From an uncultured Lentisphaeria bacterium (lineage in GTDB: Bacteria > Verrucomicrobiota > Lentisphaeria > JABSQK01 > CAJWLW01): a stretch of DNA of 13,158 bases. This document shows, in pieces, positions 1 to 7,946 of the stretch. Below the pieces are notes generated by a model. The model was not told the origin of the DNA. It was given only the letters and a program-made list of their open reading frames with translations, and did no database searches. The DNA lies in contig CAJWLW010000107.1 of NCBI GenBank assembly GCA_913042885.1, positions 1-13,158 on the forward strand. The letters run 5' to 3'. Numbering within the stretch: position 1 is the stretch's first letter; each line of letters starts with the position of its first letter. The position numbers and the translations under genes were made by a program.

Positions 1-367
1 TCGTGCCGAACGGCAGCGGATCCTCGAGCTGCGCGCCTCGAAGCATCCCGACCTTTCGGAGTTTTCCTGTGCCGGCAGCTTCTTTCGTAACATTGAGCCG
101 ACGTCCGCTGCCGAGCGACGACAGGCTGCCGGTTATTTTCTGGACAAAGCCGGGGCGAAGGCCATGAAGATCGGTGGCGCGGGAGTTTATGAGAAGCATG
201 CCAACATCATCATCAAAGACGGCGACGACTGTTCCGCCCAGGACATCCTGGACCTGTCCCGGATGATGGCCGCGGCCGTGCACGAAAAGTTCGATATCGA
301 GCTGATACGCGAGGCGCAACTGCTCGGCGATTTCGACGATGCCGGTGTTGCATCGGAACGTGTCTGA
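1..367 (+). CDS. murB: UDP-N-acetylmuramate dehydrogenase, C-terminal part (5' end outside window)
   Basis: This is the last ~121 codons of a gene entering from the left; the reading frame starts at base 2. MurB reduces UDP-GlcNAc-enolpyruvate to UDP-N-acetylmuramate with NADPH and FAD, in cytoplasmic peptidoglycan precursor synthesis. The visible part covers the family's C-terminal substrate-binding domain. It has the AGSFFRN motif, whose Ser (visible residue 26) corresponds to the known proton donor. Next come AAGYFLDKAGAK and GGAGVYEKHANIII, which match the usual 'GWLIDQAGLKG...A.VHEKHANFIVN' stretch. Near the end is IELIREAQLLGDF, holding the Glu expected in the family's 'E.R.IG' signature. 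The stop is TGA at 365-367. The DCC-family gene follows after 23 nt, which suggests one transcript. The family call is firm; the N-terminal FAD domain cannot be judged. Confidence 0.9.
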   Translation, partial: RAERQRILELRASKHPDLSEFSCAGSFFRNIEPTSAAERRQAAGYFLDKAGAKAMKIGGAGVYEKHANIIIKDGDDCSAQDILDLSRMMAAAVHEKFDIELIREAQLLGDFDDAGVASERV

Positions 368-390
368 TTCTATCGTAGGTTTAGAGAACC

Positions 391-816
391 ATGACAACAA
401 CCTCCAAGAATCCGGAAATGCTCGAGCACCCGATCGTCTTTTACGACGGCGTTTGTGTGCTGTGCAACAGCTTTGTCGACAAGGTTATCAACGCGGACAC
501 CCGCGGCATTTTTCGTTTCGCCCCGCTGCAGGGGGACACTGCCCGCGCGATGCTGCCGCCGCTGCCTGAGGATCCGGGAGAGTGGAGCGTCGTCTATCTC
601 GATGCGGACGGTATGCGCACGGCCTCGGACGCATCGCTGGAGATCGCCCGGCGGCTCGGCGGCTGGTGGACCCCGCTGGCCTGGTGCCGGATTGTGCCAC
701 GCGGCCTGCGCGACTTCGTGTATCGGTTCATCGCACGACACCGATACCGTACCTTTGGTGAGCGTGACGCCTGTATCCTGCTGACCCCGGACCAGCAGGC
801 CCGAATTCTTCCCTGA
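391..816 (+). CDS. DCC-family (DUF393) thiol-disulfide oxidoreductase-like protein
   Basis: A 141-residue protein of the DCC/DUF393 family, small thioredoxin-like proteins named for a conserved Asp-x-x-Cys-x-x-Cys motif. That motif is clear here: YDGVCVLC with D19, C22 and C25. The later FRFAPLQ, the YLDADG/TASDASLEIARRLGG segment and the WCRIVPRGLRDFVYRFIARHRYRTFG segment are also family-typical. There is no signal peptide, so it is probably cytoplasmic. The biochemical role of the family is poorly defined; redox activity is inferred from the CxxC. The ATG at 391 has only a weak purine-rich stretch (AGAG) upstream. An alternative ATG at 418 would begin just before the conserved core. It lies 23 nt after murB and about 50 nt before rlmKL on the same strand, so an operon is likely. 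Confidence 0.88.
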   Translation: MTTTSKNPEMLEHPIVFYDGVCVLCNSFVDKVINADTRGIFRFAPLQGDTARAMLPPLPEDPGEWSVVYLDADGMRTASDASLEIARRLGGWWTPLAWCRIVPRGLRDFVYRFIARHRYRTFGERDACILLTPDQQARILP

Positions 817-864
817 GCGTTCTGCGGGGCCTTTGGACATGCAACTGCCTTGGCGGTAACTTCG

Positions 865-3000
865 ATGATGGAACAGTTATCGTTAATTGCGACCTCCGCA
901 TTCGGTTTGGAGGCAGTCGTCAAACGAGAGTTGTCGGCGCTCGGCTATGAACCCGGCGCTGCCGATGCCGGCCGTATTTTCTTCCGCGGCCCGCTTGCTG
1001 CTATTCCGCGCACGAACCTGTGGCTGCGCAGTGCCGATCGCGTGCTGCTGCACGTGGGTACCTGCCGGGCCGATGATTTCGATCAACTCTTCGATAACAC
1101 CCGGGCCTTGCCCTGGCACCAGTGGTTGCCGGCAGACGCGGCGTTTCCGGTGCGCGGCAAGTCGGTGCGGTCGAAATTAACCAGCGTCCCGGCGGTTCAG
1201 CGGACAGTGAAGAAGGCTATCGTCGAGAAATTGCAGGATGCTCACGGTACTGTCGAGTTGCCGGAGACCGGGGCGAAGTTTCAAGTTGAAGTGGCGTTGT
1301 TGCAGGACAGCGCGATTCTCACCATCGATGCCAGCGGCAACGGGTTGCACAAGCGCGGCTATCGCACCCACTCCGGGCCGGCGCCGCTCAAGGAGACCTT
1401 GGCGGCGGGGCTGTTGCAGTTGAGTTTTTGGCAACCCGGGCGGCCGTTACTCGACCCGTTCTGCGGCACCGGCACAATTCCCGTCGAGGCGGCGATGATC
1501 GCCCGCAACATGGCACCCGGGCGCCGGCGGCACTTTGCCGCCGAGGCCTGGCCATGGCTGCCGGGTGAACTGTGGCAGCAGGCCCGCGACGAGGCGGCGG
1601 ATCTGCAGCAGGCCGCGAGCGCGGGTCGCATCGTTGGCAGCGATAGCGATGGCGGGTCATTGAAACTGGCCGAGGCCCATGCAGTGATCGCCGAGGTCGC
1701 GGGCGACATCCATTTCAGGCGTCGCGATTTTGCCGATCTGCATACGGGCGATCGTTTCGGTTGCCTGGTTGCCAATCCGCCCTACGGCGAGCGCCTCGAC
1801 AACGACGAAAGGCTGCATGCATTGTATCGAGATATGCCGGAGGTCCTGGCACGACTCGATACGTGGTCGCATTTCATTCTGACCTCGTATCCGAATTTCG
1901 AATCGATCATGGGCCGGAAAGCGGACAAGCGCCGCAAACTCTACAACGGTAGACTGGCCTGCACCTACTTCCAGTTTCACGGACCGCCGCCCGGGCGTGA
2001 CGAACCCGATGATGCAGAGGCGCTGCGACCGGCCTTTGGTCAGCTGCCGGCGGATGCCGCGAAGCAGGCGGGTGAATTCCGCAGCCGCCTGCAAAAGCGC
2101 GCCCGGCACTTGCGTCGTTGGCCGGGTCGCGGCATCACCTGCTATCGATTGTACGACCGGGATGTGCCGGGCGTGCCGCTGGTGATCGATCGCTATGACG
2201 ATTGTGTGCACATCTCCCAGTACCGTCGATCAGAGGGACCGAGCAGCGACGGGCATCAGGCCTGGCTCGACTTGATGATCCGTGTGGTGGCAGAGGTGCT
2301 CGAGGTGACAGACGACCGAATCTTCGTCAAGGAACGGCAGCGGCAAAGCGGGGCGCGGCAGCATGAGCGCGTTTCGGATGCCGGATTTGACCGGATTGTC
2401 GAGGAAGGCGGCCTGAAGTTCCGCGTCAATCTTTCTGATTATACCGACACCGGCCTGTTTCTCGATCACCGCATCACGCGGTCGCTGGTGCGCGAGCGGG
2501 TAGCCGGCGGTCGCTTCCTGAATCTCTTCGGCTATACCGGCGCGTTTACTGTCTACGCCGCCGCCGGCGGCGCTGCCGCGACAACAACCGTCGATTTGTC
2601 CGCGACCTATCTGCGCTGGGCGGAGGAGAATATGCGGCTCAATGAGTTCACCGATGCCCGCCAACACCGTTTCGTGAGAGGTGATGCGATGACGTTCATC
2701 CGGGAGCTGCCGGAGACGGAGAGATTCGATCTGGTCGTAGTCGACCCGCCGACGTTTTCGAACAGCAAAGCGATGACGGATATCTGGGACGTCCAGCGAG
2801 ATCACGGCGAGTTGCTGAATCTGGTACTGTCCCGCACAGCTGTCGGCGGTGTCGTTTTTTTCTCGACCAACTACAGAAAATTCAAACTGGATGCCGAGCC
2901 GACGGGTTGCGACTTGCGCGAGATTACCCGGCAGACAATGCCCGAGGATTTCAATATCAACGGTGCCCACCGCTGCTGGCTGTTGACTCGTAAAGAGTAG
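865..3000 (+). CDS. rlmL: Bifunctional 23S rRNA methyltransferase RlmKL (m2G2445 and m7G2069)
   Basis: A 711-residue protein, close to the ~702 of the E. coli enzyme. RlmL makes m2G2445 and RlmK makes m7G2069 in 23S rRNA during large-subunit assembly in the cytoplasm. Order of parts: a short N-terminal ferredoxin-like segment (LIATSAFGLEAVVKREL); a THUMP domain to about residue 160; then the RlmL methyltransferase with SAM motif LDPFCGTGTIPVEAAMIARNM (Asp197) and catalytic NPPY (Asn304). The C-terminal RlmK half has FLDHR near 532-536, SAM motif NLFGYTGAF (from Asn553) and VVVDPPTFSNSK (Asp627). Both active sites look intact. The start is uncertain: the frame is open from a TTG at 850, but the tandem ATGs at 865/868 place the usual N terminus correctly, with a weak GGCGGT 7 nt upstream. 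The fusion points to Gammaproteobacteria. Confidence 0.95.
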   Translation: MMEQLSLIATSAFGLEAVVKRELSALGYEPGAADAGRIFFRGPLAAIPRTNLWLRSADRVLLHVGTCRADDFDQLFDNTRALPWHQWLPADAAFPVRGKSVRSKLTSVPAVQRTVKKAIVEKLQDAHGTVELPETGAKFQVEVALLQDSAILTIDASGNGLHKRGYRTHSGPAPLKETLAAGLLQLSFWQPGRPLLDPFCGTGTIPVEAAMIARNMAPGRRRHFAAEAWPWLPGELWQQARDEAADLQQAASAGRIVGSDSDGGSLKLAEAHAVIAEVAGDIHFRRRDFADLHTGDRFGCLVANPPYGERLDNDERLHALYRDMPEVLARLDTWSHFILTSYPNFESIMGRKADKRRKLYNGRLACTYFQFHGPPPGRDEPDDAEALRPAFGQLPADAAKQAGEFRSRLQKRARHLRRWPGRGITCYRLYDRDVPGVPLVIDRYDDCVHISQYRRSEGPSSDGHQAWLDLMIRVVAEVLEVTDDRIFVKERQRQSGARQHERVSDAGFDRIVEEGGLKFRVNLSDYTDTGLFLDHRITRSLVRERVAGGRFLNLFGYTGAFTVYAAAGGAAATTTVDLSATYLRWAEENMRLNEFTDARQHRFVRGDAMTFIRELPETERFDLVVVDPPTFSNSKAMTDIWDVQRDHGELLNLVLSRTAVGGVVFFSTNYRKFKLDAEPTGCDLREITRQTMPEDFNINGAHRCWLLTRKE

Positions 3001-3077
3001 CTTGATGCTCGCCGAGCGTCACTGTAGCCGGAGACAGGCCTGTTCGGAACAACTTCACGCTGCAGGCGAACACGGAC

Positions 3078-4397
3078 CTAAGCCGACCATGGATTGTCCA
3101 GTCTGCGATGCGTGTACGGCTGCGGTTGCTCACCCTCGAAGTCGTCGACGATGTGGCCGTTTCCCTGCAACACATACTTGTAGCTGGTCAGGCCCTCGAG
3201 CCCGACCGGTCCGCGGCTGTGCAGACGGTTGGTGCTGATCCCGACTTCCGCGCCGAGACCGTACCGGAAACCGTCGGCGAAACGTGTCGAGGCGTTGTGC
3301 ACGACGGAAGCAGAATCGACCGCGCCGATGAACTGCTTGGCGGCGTCCTGATCCTCGGTGACAATGGTGTCGGTGTGGTGACTGCCGAACGTGTTGATGT
3401 GATCGATCGCTGACCCGATGTCATCAACAACTTTGATGGCGATGATGTAATCGAGGTATTCCGCCTTCCAGTCGTCGTCCGTTGCTGGGACCACCTGCTC
3501 ACCGAGAATTTCCCGGGTGGACGCGTCGCCGCGCAGTTCGACGTTTCCATCGCGAAAAGCGGGCGCAACCGCAGCCAGGAACGTCGGTGCGATCTCACGA
3601 TGCACCAGCAGTGTCTCGGCGGCGTTGCACACGGCGACGTACTGCGTCTTTGAATCGACAGCAATACGAACGCCGCGATCGATGTCGGCAGCGGCGTCGA
3701 CATAGACGTGGCAGATACCGTCTGCATGGCCCATTACGGGAATGTTGGTGTTTTCCATGATGTACTGGACAAACTCATTCGAGCCGCGCGGAATGAGCAG
3801 ATCGATGTCGTGATGCAGATCGAGAATGGCGGCAACATCCTCGCGTGTCTCGAGCAGACCGATCCAGCCGGCCGGCATGCCGGCGCCGACAGTTGCCGTT
3901 TCGATGACCTCGGCAAGGATGCGGTTCGAGTTTGCCGCTTCCCGGCCGCCTTTGAGCAGCACCGCGTTGCCCGATTTCAGGCAGAGCGCGGCAATTTGTA
4001 CGAGGGCGTCGGGGCGCGATTCGAAGATGACGCCGATGACGCCGATCGGCACGGAGATCCGGTAGAGTTCGAGGCCGTCGGCCAGCTCCATCGCCGACTG
4101 CGTCCGGCCCAGAGGGTCTGACTGGCTCCGGACACTCCGGACCATCTCGGACAAACCTTCGTAATTCTTGTCCAGTTGCAGACGCTTGAGCAGCGGCGCC
4201 GCAATTTCACCGGCCTGCACCATTTTCTCGGCCGCCGCGATATCCCGGCTGTTGGCTTCCAGAATCTCCGCCTGGCGCTCGACCAGCGCGGCGTCGATGG
4301 CCGTCAGCCCAGCGTCCCGGCTTTCGGCGGACATAGTCGCCAGCTCGCGCGCTGCGCGGCGTGCGTTGGCAGCCATAGTCTGAATCAAAGTGCTCAT
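3078..4397 (-). CDS. proA: Gamma-glutamyl phosphate reductase (glutamate-5-semialdehyde dehydrogenase)
   Basis: ProA makes L-glutamate 5-semialdehyde from glutamyl 5-phosphate with NADPH, the second step of proline synthesis in the cytoplasm. The 439-residue protein shows the ALDH-like fold signatures GVIGVIFESRPDALVQIAALCLKSGNAVLLKGG and LIPRGSNEFV. Catalytic Cys257 sits in VCNAAETLLVHRE, close to Cys255 of the Thermotoga enzyme. C-terminal FRYGLGAEVGIST and HSRGPVGLEGLTSYKYV are canonical. The protein is longer than E. coli ProA (417 aa), mainly from a polar tail of about 20 residues after the usual end, finishing RRLDNPWSA. ATG at 4397 is preferred; an in-frame TTG lies two codons upstream. 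No Shine-Dalgarno sequence is evident. It converges on rlmKL with a 77-nt gap and lies 162 nt downstream of a same-strand Gfo/Idh gene. No proB is visible. Confidence 0.96.
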   Translation of the reverse strand: MSTLIQTMAANARRAARELATMSAESRDAGLTAIDAALVERQAEILEANSRDIAAAEKMVQAGEIAAPLLKRLQLDKNYEGLSEMVRSVRSQSDPLGRTQSAMELADGLELYRISVPIGVIGVIFESRPDALVQIAALCLKSGNAVLLKGGREAANSNRILAEVIETATVGAGMPAGWIGLLETREDVAAILDLHHDIDLLIPRGSNEFVQYIMENTNIPVMGHADGICHVYVDAAADIDRGVRIAVDSKTQYVAVCNAAETLLVHREIAPTFLAAVAPAFRDGNVELRGDASTREILGEQVVPATDDDWKAEYLDYIIAIKVVDDIGSAIDHINTFGSHHTDTIVTEDQDAAKQFIGAVDSASVVHNASTRFADGFRYGLGAEVGISTNRLHSRGPVGLEGLTSYKYVLQGNGHIVDDFEGEQPQPYTHRRLDNPWSA

Positions 4398-4559
4398 TGT
4401 CAAAGTTGTATTGGGATGGTTAGATCGGGGCGGTTACGTCATCAATATATCCGCACGACACTGAATGTGCCGGATATTTTCGCGGGCAATGCTCCGTCCA
4501 GGACGGGCGCGCCGATCTCGACATCACTCCGCTGCGGGTGGAACGCTGGTGACAAGGGC
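4398..4559 (-). promoter_or_regulatory. Upstream region of proA with 13-bp palindrome and possible -10
   Basis: This non-coding stretch separates the Gfo/Idh stop from the proA start, so it should hold the proA promoter and the end of the upstream transcript. On the minus strand a TATATT hexamer (plus-strand 4444-4449) is a possible -10, but no good -35 lies 16-18 nt before it. A near-perfect palindrome, CCGTCC-A-GGACGG, spans 4494-4506 and could be an operator or the core of a small hairpin. There is no U-tract, so it does not look like a classical terminator. Only the palindrome is seen directly; function is inference. Confidence 0.3.
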
Positions 4560-5600
4560 CTACGGCTCGAGCTCCGGATATAGTGGCAGGGCAATGCCGT
4601 CGCCGCCGTTTTCGGCGGAGCGATAGGCAGCTTCCATGAGCTCGACGCAGCGCAGGCCCTCGACCCAGGTAAGGCAGGGCTCGCGATCCTCGCTGACCCA
4701 GCGGGTGAAGTCGTTGACCTCGAGCCCGAAGGCGTGATCGAAACCGAGATCGTCGAAGCGTTCGTGATGCGCTTCGTCTTCGTCGAGCCGCTGCCAGTAC
4801 AGGTCGAGGTGATCCATAAACGGTTCGAGCTTGAAGCCGCCGTGCCTGCATTCGACGCGTGGGCCCTGGGATTCTCGGAACTTATGGATCGGGTACGACA
4901 AACTTCCGGTCAGCGTAAAGATCGCACCGGACTTGTAACGCACTGTCATATGCAGACTATCAGGAAATTTGTACTGCGGATCCTGCTGCGGACCAGTGAC
5001 TGCCCACACTTTTTCCGCATCACCGAAGGCGGCCCGTGACCAGTCGAGCACGTGTACGCCGTGTACGTGCAGAAAACCGCCGGACAAAGCCGGATCCGCC
5101 CACCACGTCTTGCCAATTTCGTACGGCCGGTTGTCGGTATGCTGGGCGACGGTTCCGGATACCGGGGCTCCGAGCAGAGCGTCGTCCGTCAGTTCGATCA
5201 TGCGCGCCCACGGCGGCCGCAACCGGCGTTTGTGCCCGACCATCAGCTTGACGTGATTGCGTTCACAGGCGCGGACCATGTCCCAGCACTCGGGGACGGT
5301 GCGGGCCATCGCCTTCTCGCAGTATACGTGCAGCCCGGCATCGGCAGCCGCAACGGTGATGTCGCGGTGCAGAAAATTGCCGGCGCAAACGGCGACGGCA
5401 TCCAGCCCGCCGGCGTTCAACATGGCGTTGGTGTCGGTGTACTCCTGCGCAGTCAGATTCCGGTGGGCTACGACTGCGGCGGTGCTTTCCGGATTGACAT
5501 CGCACAGCGCAACGATGTCGGCTGCTTCCAGGAGGTAGCCGCTGAATTCCTTGCCGAAACTGCCGCAGCCGATCAGGCCGAACCGAAGTTTATCGCTCAT
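4560..5600 (-). CDS. Gfo/Idh/MocA-family NAD(P)-dependent oxidoreductase (first of two)
   Basis: A 346-residue protein of the Gfo/Idh/MocA family, NAD(P)-dependent dehydrogenases mostly acting on sugars, inositols and their derivatives. The N-terminal Rossmann fold begins at once with GLIGCGSFG (G11, G13, G16) followed by ALCDVNPES. The usual EKP motif is CEKAMA here (E95, K96), keeping Lys but replacing Pro with Ala. Next come VGHKRRLRP and the substrate-side motif SGGFLHVHGVHVLDW, with likely catalytic His183 and Asp186. The C-terminal half is the alpha/beta sheet domain. The frame is open to 5744, but MSDKLRFGLIG at 5600 is the natural family start; longer versions add an unconserved leader and overlap the PhyH gene. 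No Shine-Dalgarno is visible before 5600. It lies 64 nt downstream of the PhyH gene on the same strand, so co-transcription is likely. The substrate is unknown. Confidence 0.9.
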   Translation of the reverse strand: MSDKLRFGLIGCGSFGKEFSGYLLEAADIVALCDVNPESTAAVVAHRNLTAQEYTDTNAMLNAGGLDAVAVCAGNFLHRDITVAAADAGLHVYCEKAMARTVPECWDMVRACERNHVKLMVGHKRRLRPPWARMIELTDDALLGAPVSGTVAQHTDNRPYEIGKTWWADPALSGGFLHVHGVHVLDWSRAAFGDAEKVWAVTGPQQDPQYKFPDSLHMTVRYKSGAIFTLTGSLSYPIHKFRESQGPRVECRHGGFKLEPFMDHLDLYWQRLDEDEAHHERFDDLGFDHAFGLEVNDFTRWVSEDREPCLTWVEGLRCVELMEAAYRSAENGGDGIALPLYPELEP

Positions 5601-5664
5601 GATGAAATTGTCGTGGTTGTGAGGTTCTAAGGTAATCGAATGTACGAATAGGATTGGTGCAGTC

Positions 5665-6579
5665 TCAGCACACCATGCCGATTTTCGAGGCGGCGCCGTG
5701 GGCCGGCGGGTATTCTCCCATCCAGCGTCCGTCATGCGGTTCATCCGCAGGCTGATACCTCGAATCGGACGACAACCGCCAGCGACTGCTGTGGTTGTCC
5801 AGGCTGGCGTGCACGGTACGCATCGTGAAGGTCAGCAGGTCGCCGGCCCGAAAGTCGGCGGTAAGCCAGCGGCCGCCGAGCTCGCGGCGGAGCTCGACTG
5901 GGTTTTCCGACAACCGCCCGTCCCAGAGCCCCTCCAGGTTTCCCGAGTCGACCTGGGCAGCCTCGGTACTGTCGAGACAGTAGGTATCGACGTCTTTTTC
6001 GTAATAGTCGCCAAGGGTCTCAGGGCGCAGGTGTGAGCCTTCGAGGATGATTAATCCGCCGAGGGTCATCGGGACGTCGCCGATCGGCACCCAGGCACTG
6101 AAAAGATTTTTGGAGCCACGGCTCATGTACACTGTATCGCAATGCGGGAAGACCCCTTTCGCACCGCCGGGTACAGCCCGAAACCAGGTGTAGTCAAAGT
6201 GGCCGGCAGGTCTGCCGAGGAAGCGGTCGAAGTATGATAGCAACGGACCGCTGTACAACAATTCTGACAACGGATCGTTGTGCTGCGCCAGTTTGTGGTC
6301 GAAGGGTTCACGGTTCACGTCCGGTGGTGAGATGCCATCCATGAGCGGGTGTCCGGCCGCCAGGCCGCCGGCAGCTTCGATCCGCGTGAGAATTTCACGG
6401 CGCGCAGTCATGACGTCATCGACATTCAGACAATCACGCAGGAAGACGTAGCCGTCGGTCTGGATGCGTTCGCGCAAGGCTTCGGTGTCGTCGAAAATGT
6501 CGTTGGATGGGCGCAGTTCGCCGAAGGCGCCGGGCGATGTATCCATCTCGTATCCGAACGAAGTAATTGGCTTGGTCAT
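5665..6579 (-). CDS. Phytanoyl-CoA dioxygenase (PhyH)-family Fe(II)/2-oxoglutarate oxygenase
   Basis: A 304-residue member of the PhyH family, cytoplasmic non-haem Fe(II)/2-oxoglutarate-dependent hydroxylases. The metal-binding triad is visible: H146 and D148 in FPHCDTVYMSRGS and distal H257 in TMRTVHASLDN. The Arg residues in SSRWRLSSDSRYQ (about 267-274) fit the 2-oxoglutarate carboxylate site. The segment SAWVPIGDVPMTLGGLIILEGSH is the typical core strand-and-turn region. There is no signal peptide. Bacterial members hydroxylate very diverse substrates (for example ectoine, amino acids and other small metabolites), so the name does not imply phytanic acid. Gfo/Idh genes on both sides suggest it hydroxylates or oxidises a sugar-like or polyol-like intermediate, which is inference. 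The ATG at 6579 lacks a visible Shine-Dalgarno. Confidence 0.9.
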   Translation of the reverse strand: MTKPITSFGYEMDTSPGAFGELRPSNDIFDDTEALRERIQTDGYVFLRDCLNVDDVMTARREILTRIEAAGGLAAGHPLMDGISPPDVNREPFDHKLAQHNDPLSELLYSGPLLSYFDRFLGRPAGHFDYTWFRAVPGGAKGVFPHCDTVYMSRGSKNLFSAWVPIGDVPMTLGGLIILEGSHLRPETLGDYYEKDVDTYCLDSTEAAQVDSGNLEGLWDGRLSENPVELRRELGGRWLTADFRAGDLLTFTMRTVHASLDNHSSRWRLSSDSRYQPADEPHDGRWMGEYPPAHGAASKIGMVC

Positions 6580-6740
6580 GGTATTGCGGATCTGTTTAGC
6601 GTGACGGTCGATATATCGGTGACAGAATATACATCGGGTATCAATTTTTCGCTTGGCGGCTGATGGGCCGCCCCGGCAGCTGGGCCGCGTGTATCCGCAA
6701 CGATGGACATGATCGTCTACCGACCGGGCAGGTTTTTCGG
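6580..6740 (-). promoter_or_regulatory. Intergenic region upstream of the PhyH gene, AT-rich with a 10-bp palindrome
   Basis: This 161-nt gap follows the second Gfo/Idh gene and precedes the PhyH gene on the minus strand. Its PhyH-proximal half (about 6590-6655) is clearly more AT-rich than its surroundings. It holds a perfect palindrome, CGATATATCG (6609-6618), flanked on both sides by a GTGAC pentamer (6601-6605 and 6619-6623, both on the plus strand). On the minus strand TTGATA and TATATT occur but at the wrong spacing to pair, so no promoter is called. The gap makes a separate promoter or a processed operon plausible. No coding sequence or terminator with a U-tract is seen. Confidence 0.3.
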
Positions 6741-7871
6741 CTACAGTTTTATCGGCTGGCCGCTTCTGACGCTTTCGAGCAGGCGCAGCGCGATGTCGGT
6801 GACCTCAATCGCGGACTCGAGCGGGCAGGGGTTTTCGCCATCACCGCGAATATGCGCGGCGAACCGGTGCAGGTGTGAATTGTGGCCCTTCTCCGGAAAA
6901 ACCGACATGGCCGGCAGTTCGCCACCCTGTCGCTGGATTTCCTGGAAACGATCACAGGCTTCGTAAAAGGCTTCCATACCAACCTTGTCGGTGACCTCAG
7001 TGCCGGTGCCGAGTGGGAAACTGGTACGGAACGCTTCGCTGTCCAGGCCCCGTTGGCGGACTTCCATGTGATGGTCCAGGCAGATCGTAACATTGCGCAG
7101 CCCGACTTCGAACAACTCCTTGGGATAGTCGAAATTGCCCACCATCGAATGTGTTATTGTCGCCTGCGAACCGTCTTCGAAGCGGATGATCTCCGTGAAG
7201 TTGCCGCGATTTGAACCACTGGCGTACACCTCGGACGGCGCGCTGTCGTTGAGCCACAGCGCCAGATCGATGAAGTGCACCATCTCCTGCAGGATTATGC
7301 CGGCCTCGTCATCGTAGATCCAGCCTTTCCACGTGCGCACATCGTCATTGATGCGAATCAGCGTCTGCGTCTGATCTTCCTCTTCAAACTTGAACTTTTT
7401 CTCCTGCAGTCGATCGATGATGGCGCCGCGGTCGGCACCCTCCACTCGTGCCTTGTCCACCAGACGCTTGAACTCGAGCATTGCCGGGCTGGAGCGTCGA
7501 TTATGCCCGACGCATACCGGCACTCCGGTCTCCCTGTGGACCGCGAGGATCTCGGCCATCTCCGATGTCGACTCGGCGAGCGGTTTCTCTGTATACACCG
7601 CAATGCCGTGCCGCAACGCCTCACAGATGACTTCGCCGCGGAGGCTGGAATGCGTGCACAGGACGATCAGATCAATGTCGTCCGCGCCCGTGATGGCGCG
7701 CCAATCGGTCTCGTGCCGCCCGGCGCCCCAGTCTTTTTGTGCCTGCACCGCGGCTTCGCTGTGGACATCGCAAACGGCGCACAGTTCGATCTCGTCACTG
7801 TTGGCGATGTTCGGAAGGTGGGCGCCGTTGGCCAGAGCACCGCATCCAATCACTGCTGCTCGCATTTTCAT
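6741..7871 (-). CDS. Gfo/Idh/MocA-family NAD(P)-dependent oxidoreductase (second)
   Basis: A 376-residue Gfo/Idh/MocA oxidoreductase, clearly different in sequence from the one at 4560-5600. The Rossmann motif is AVIGCGALANGAHLP near residue 7, with acidic D35 in CAVCDVHSEA after the second strand, often a sign of NAD preference. The canonical EKPLAES motif has E95, K96 and P97. It is followed by VGHNRRSSPAMLEF and the catalytic region QEMVHFIDLALWL (His199, Asp202). A highly charged stretch around 154-168 (LQEKKFKFEEEDQTQ) sits where the second domain begins. The ATG at 7871 is used; a second in-frame ATG two codons later is equally possible. It heads the minus-strand cluster and diverges from the aminotransferase gene across 170 nt. 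The substrate is unknown; a sugar, inositol or related hydroxy compound is the family norm. Confidence 0.9.
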   Translation of the reverse strand: MKMRAAVIGCGALANGAHLPNIANSDEIELCAVCDVHSEAAVQAQKDWGAGRHETDWRAITGADDIDLIVLCTHSSLRGEVICEALRHGIAVYTEKPLAESTSEMAEILAVHRETGVPVCVGHNRRSSPAMLEFKRLVDKARVEGADRGAIIDRLQEKKFKFEEEDQTQTLIRINDDVRTWKGWIYDDEAGIILQEMVHFIDLALWLNDSAPSEVYASGSNRGNFTEIIRFEDGSQATITHSMVGNFDYPKELFEVGLRNVTICLDHHMEVRQRGLDSEAFRTSFPLGTGTEVTDKVGMEAFYEACDRFQEIQRQGGELPAMSVFPEKGHNSHLHRFAAHIRGDGENPCPLESAIEVTDIALRLLESVRSGQPIKL

Positions 7872-7910
7872 TTGTGCATCTCGACTCGTAAAATCTCAAC
7901 AAAGAAAGTG

Positions 7911-7938
7911 ACAGTACGCCGTAGGTCGATCAAGTCAA
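7911..7938 (-). promoter_or_regulatory. Candidate sigma70-type promoter for the minus-strand cluster
   Basis: On the minus strand TTGACT (plus 7938-7933) and TACTGT (plus 7916-7911) are separated by 16 nt. They lie about 40-67 nt before the ATG at 7871, a sensible position for a promoter driving the Gfo/Idh gene and perhaps the PhyH and first Gfo genes. The -35 is good and the -10 is moderate. This rests on sequence likeness only. Confidence 0.4.
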
Positions 7939-7946
7939 ACCGTTCC

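Noticed and set aside
2230..2970. 246-codon open frame on the minus strand opposite rlmKL
   Set aside because: It lies fully inside the RlmK domain, which has all its motifs; the translation shows no recognisable family features. It is a GC-rich antisense shadow.
3034..3043. ACAGGCCTGT palindrome between rlmKL and proA as a bidirectional terminator
   Set aside because: It is only 10 bp with no loop and no T-run on either side, so it is not convincing as a terminator.
5601..5744. Longer N terminus for the first Gfo/Idh gene (start at 5744)
   Set aside because: The extra 48 residues are unlike the family, overlap the PhyH 3' end, and the Rossmann motif begins correctly from 5600.
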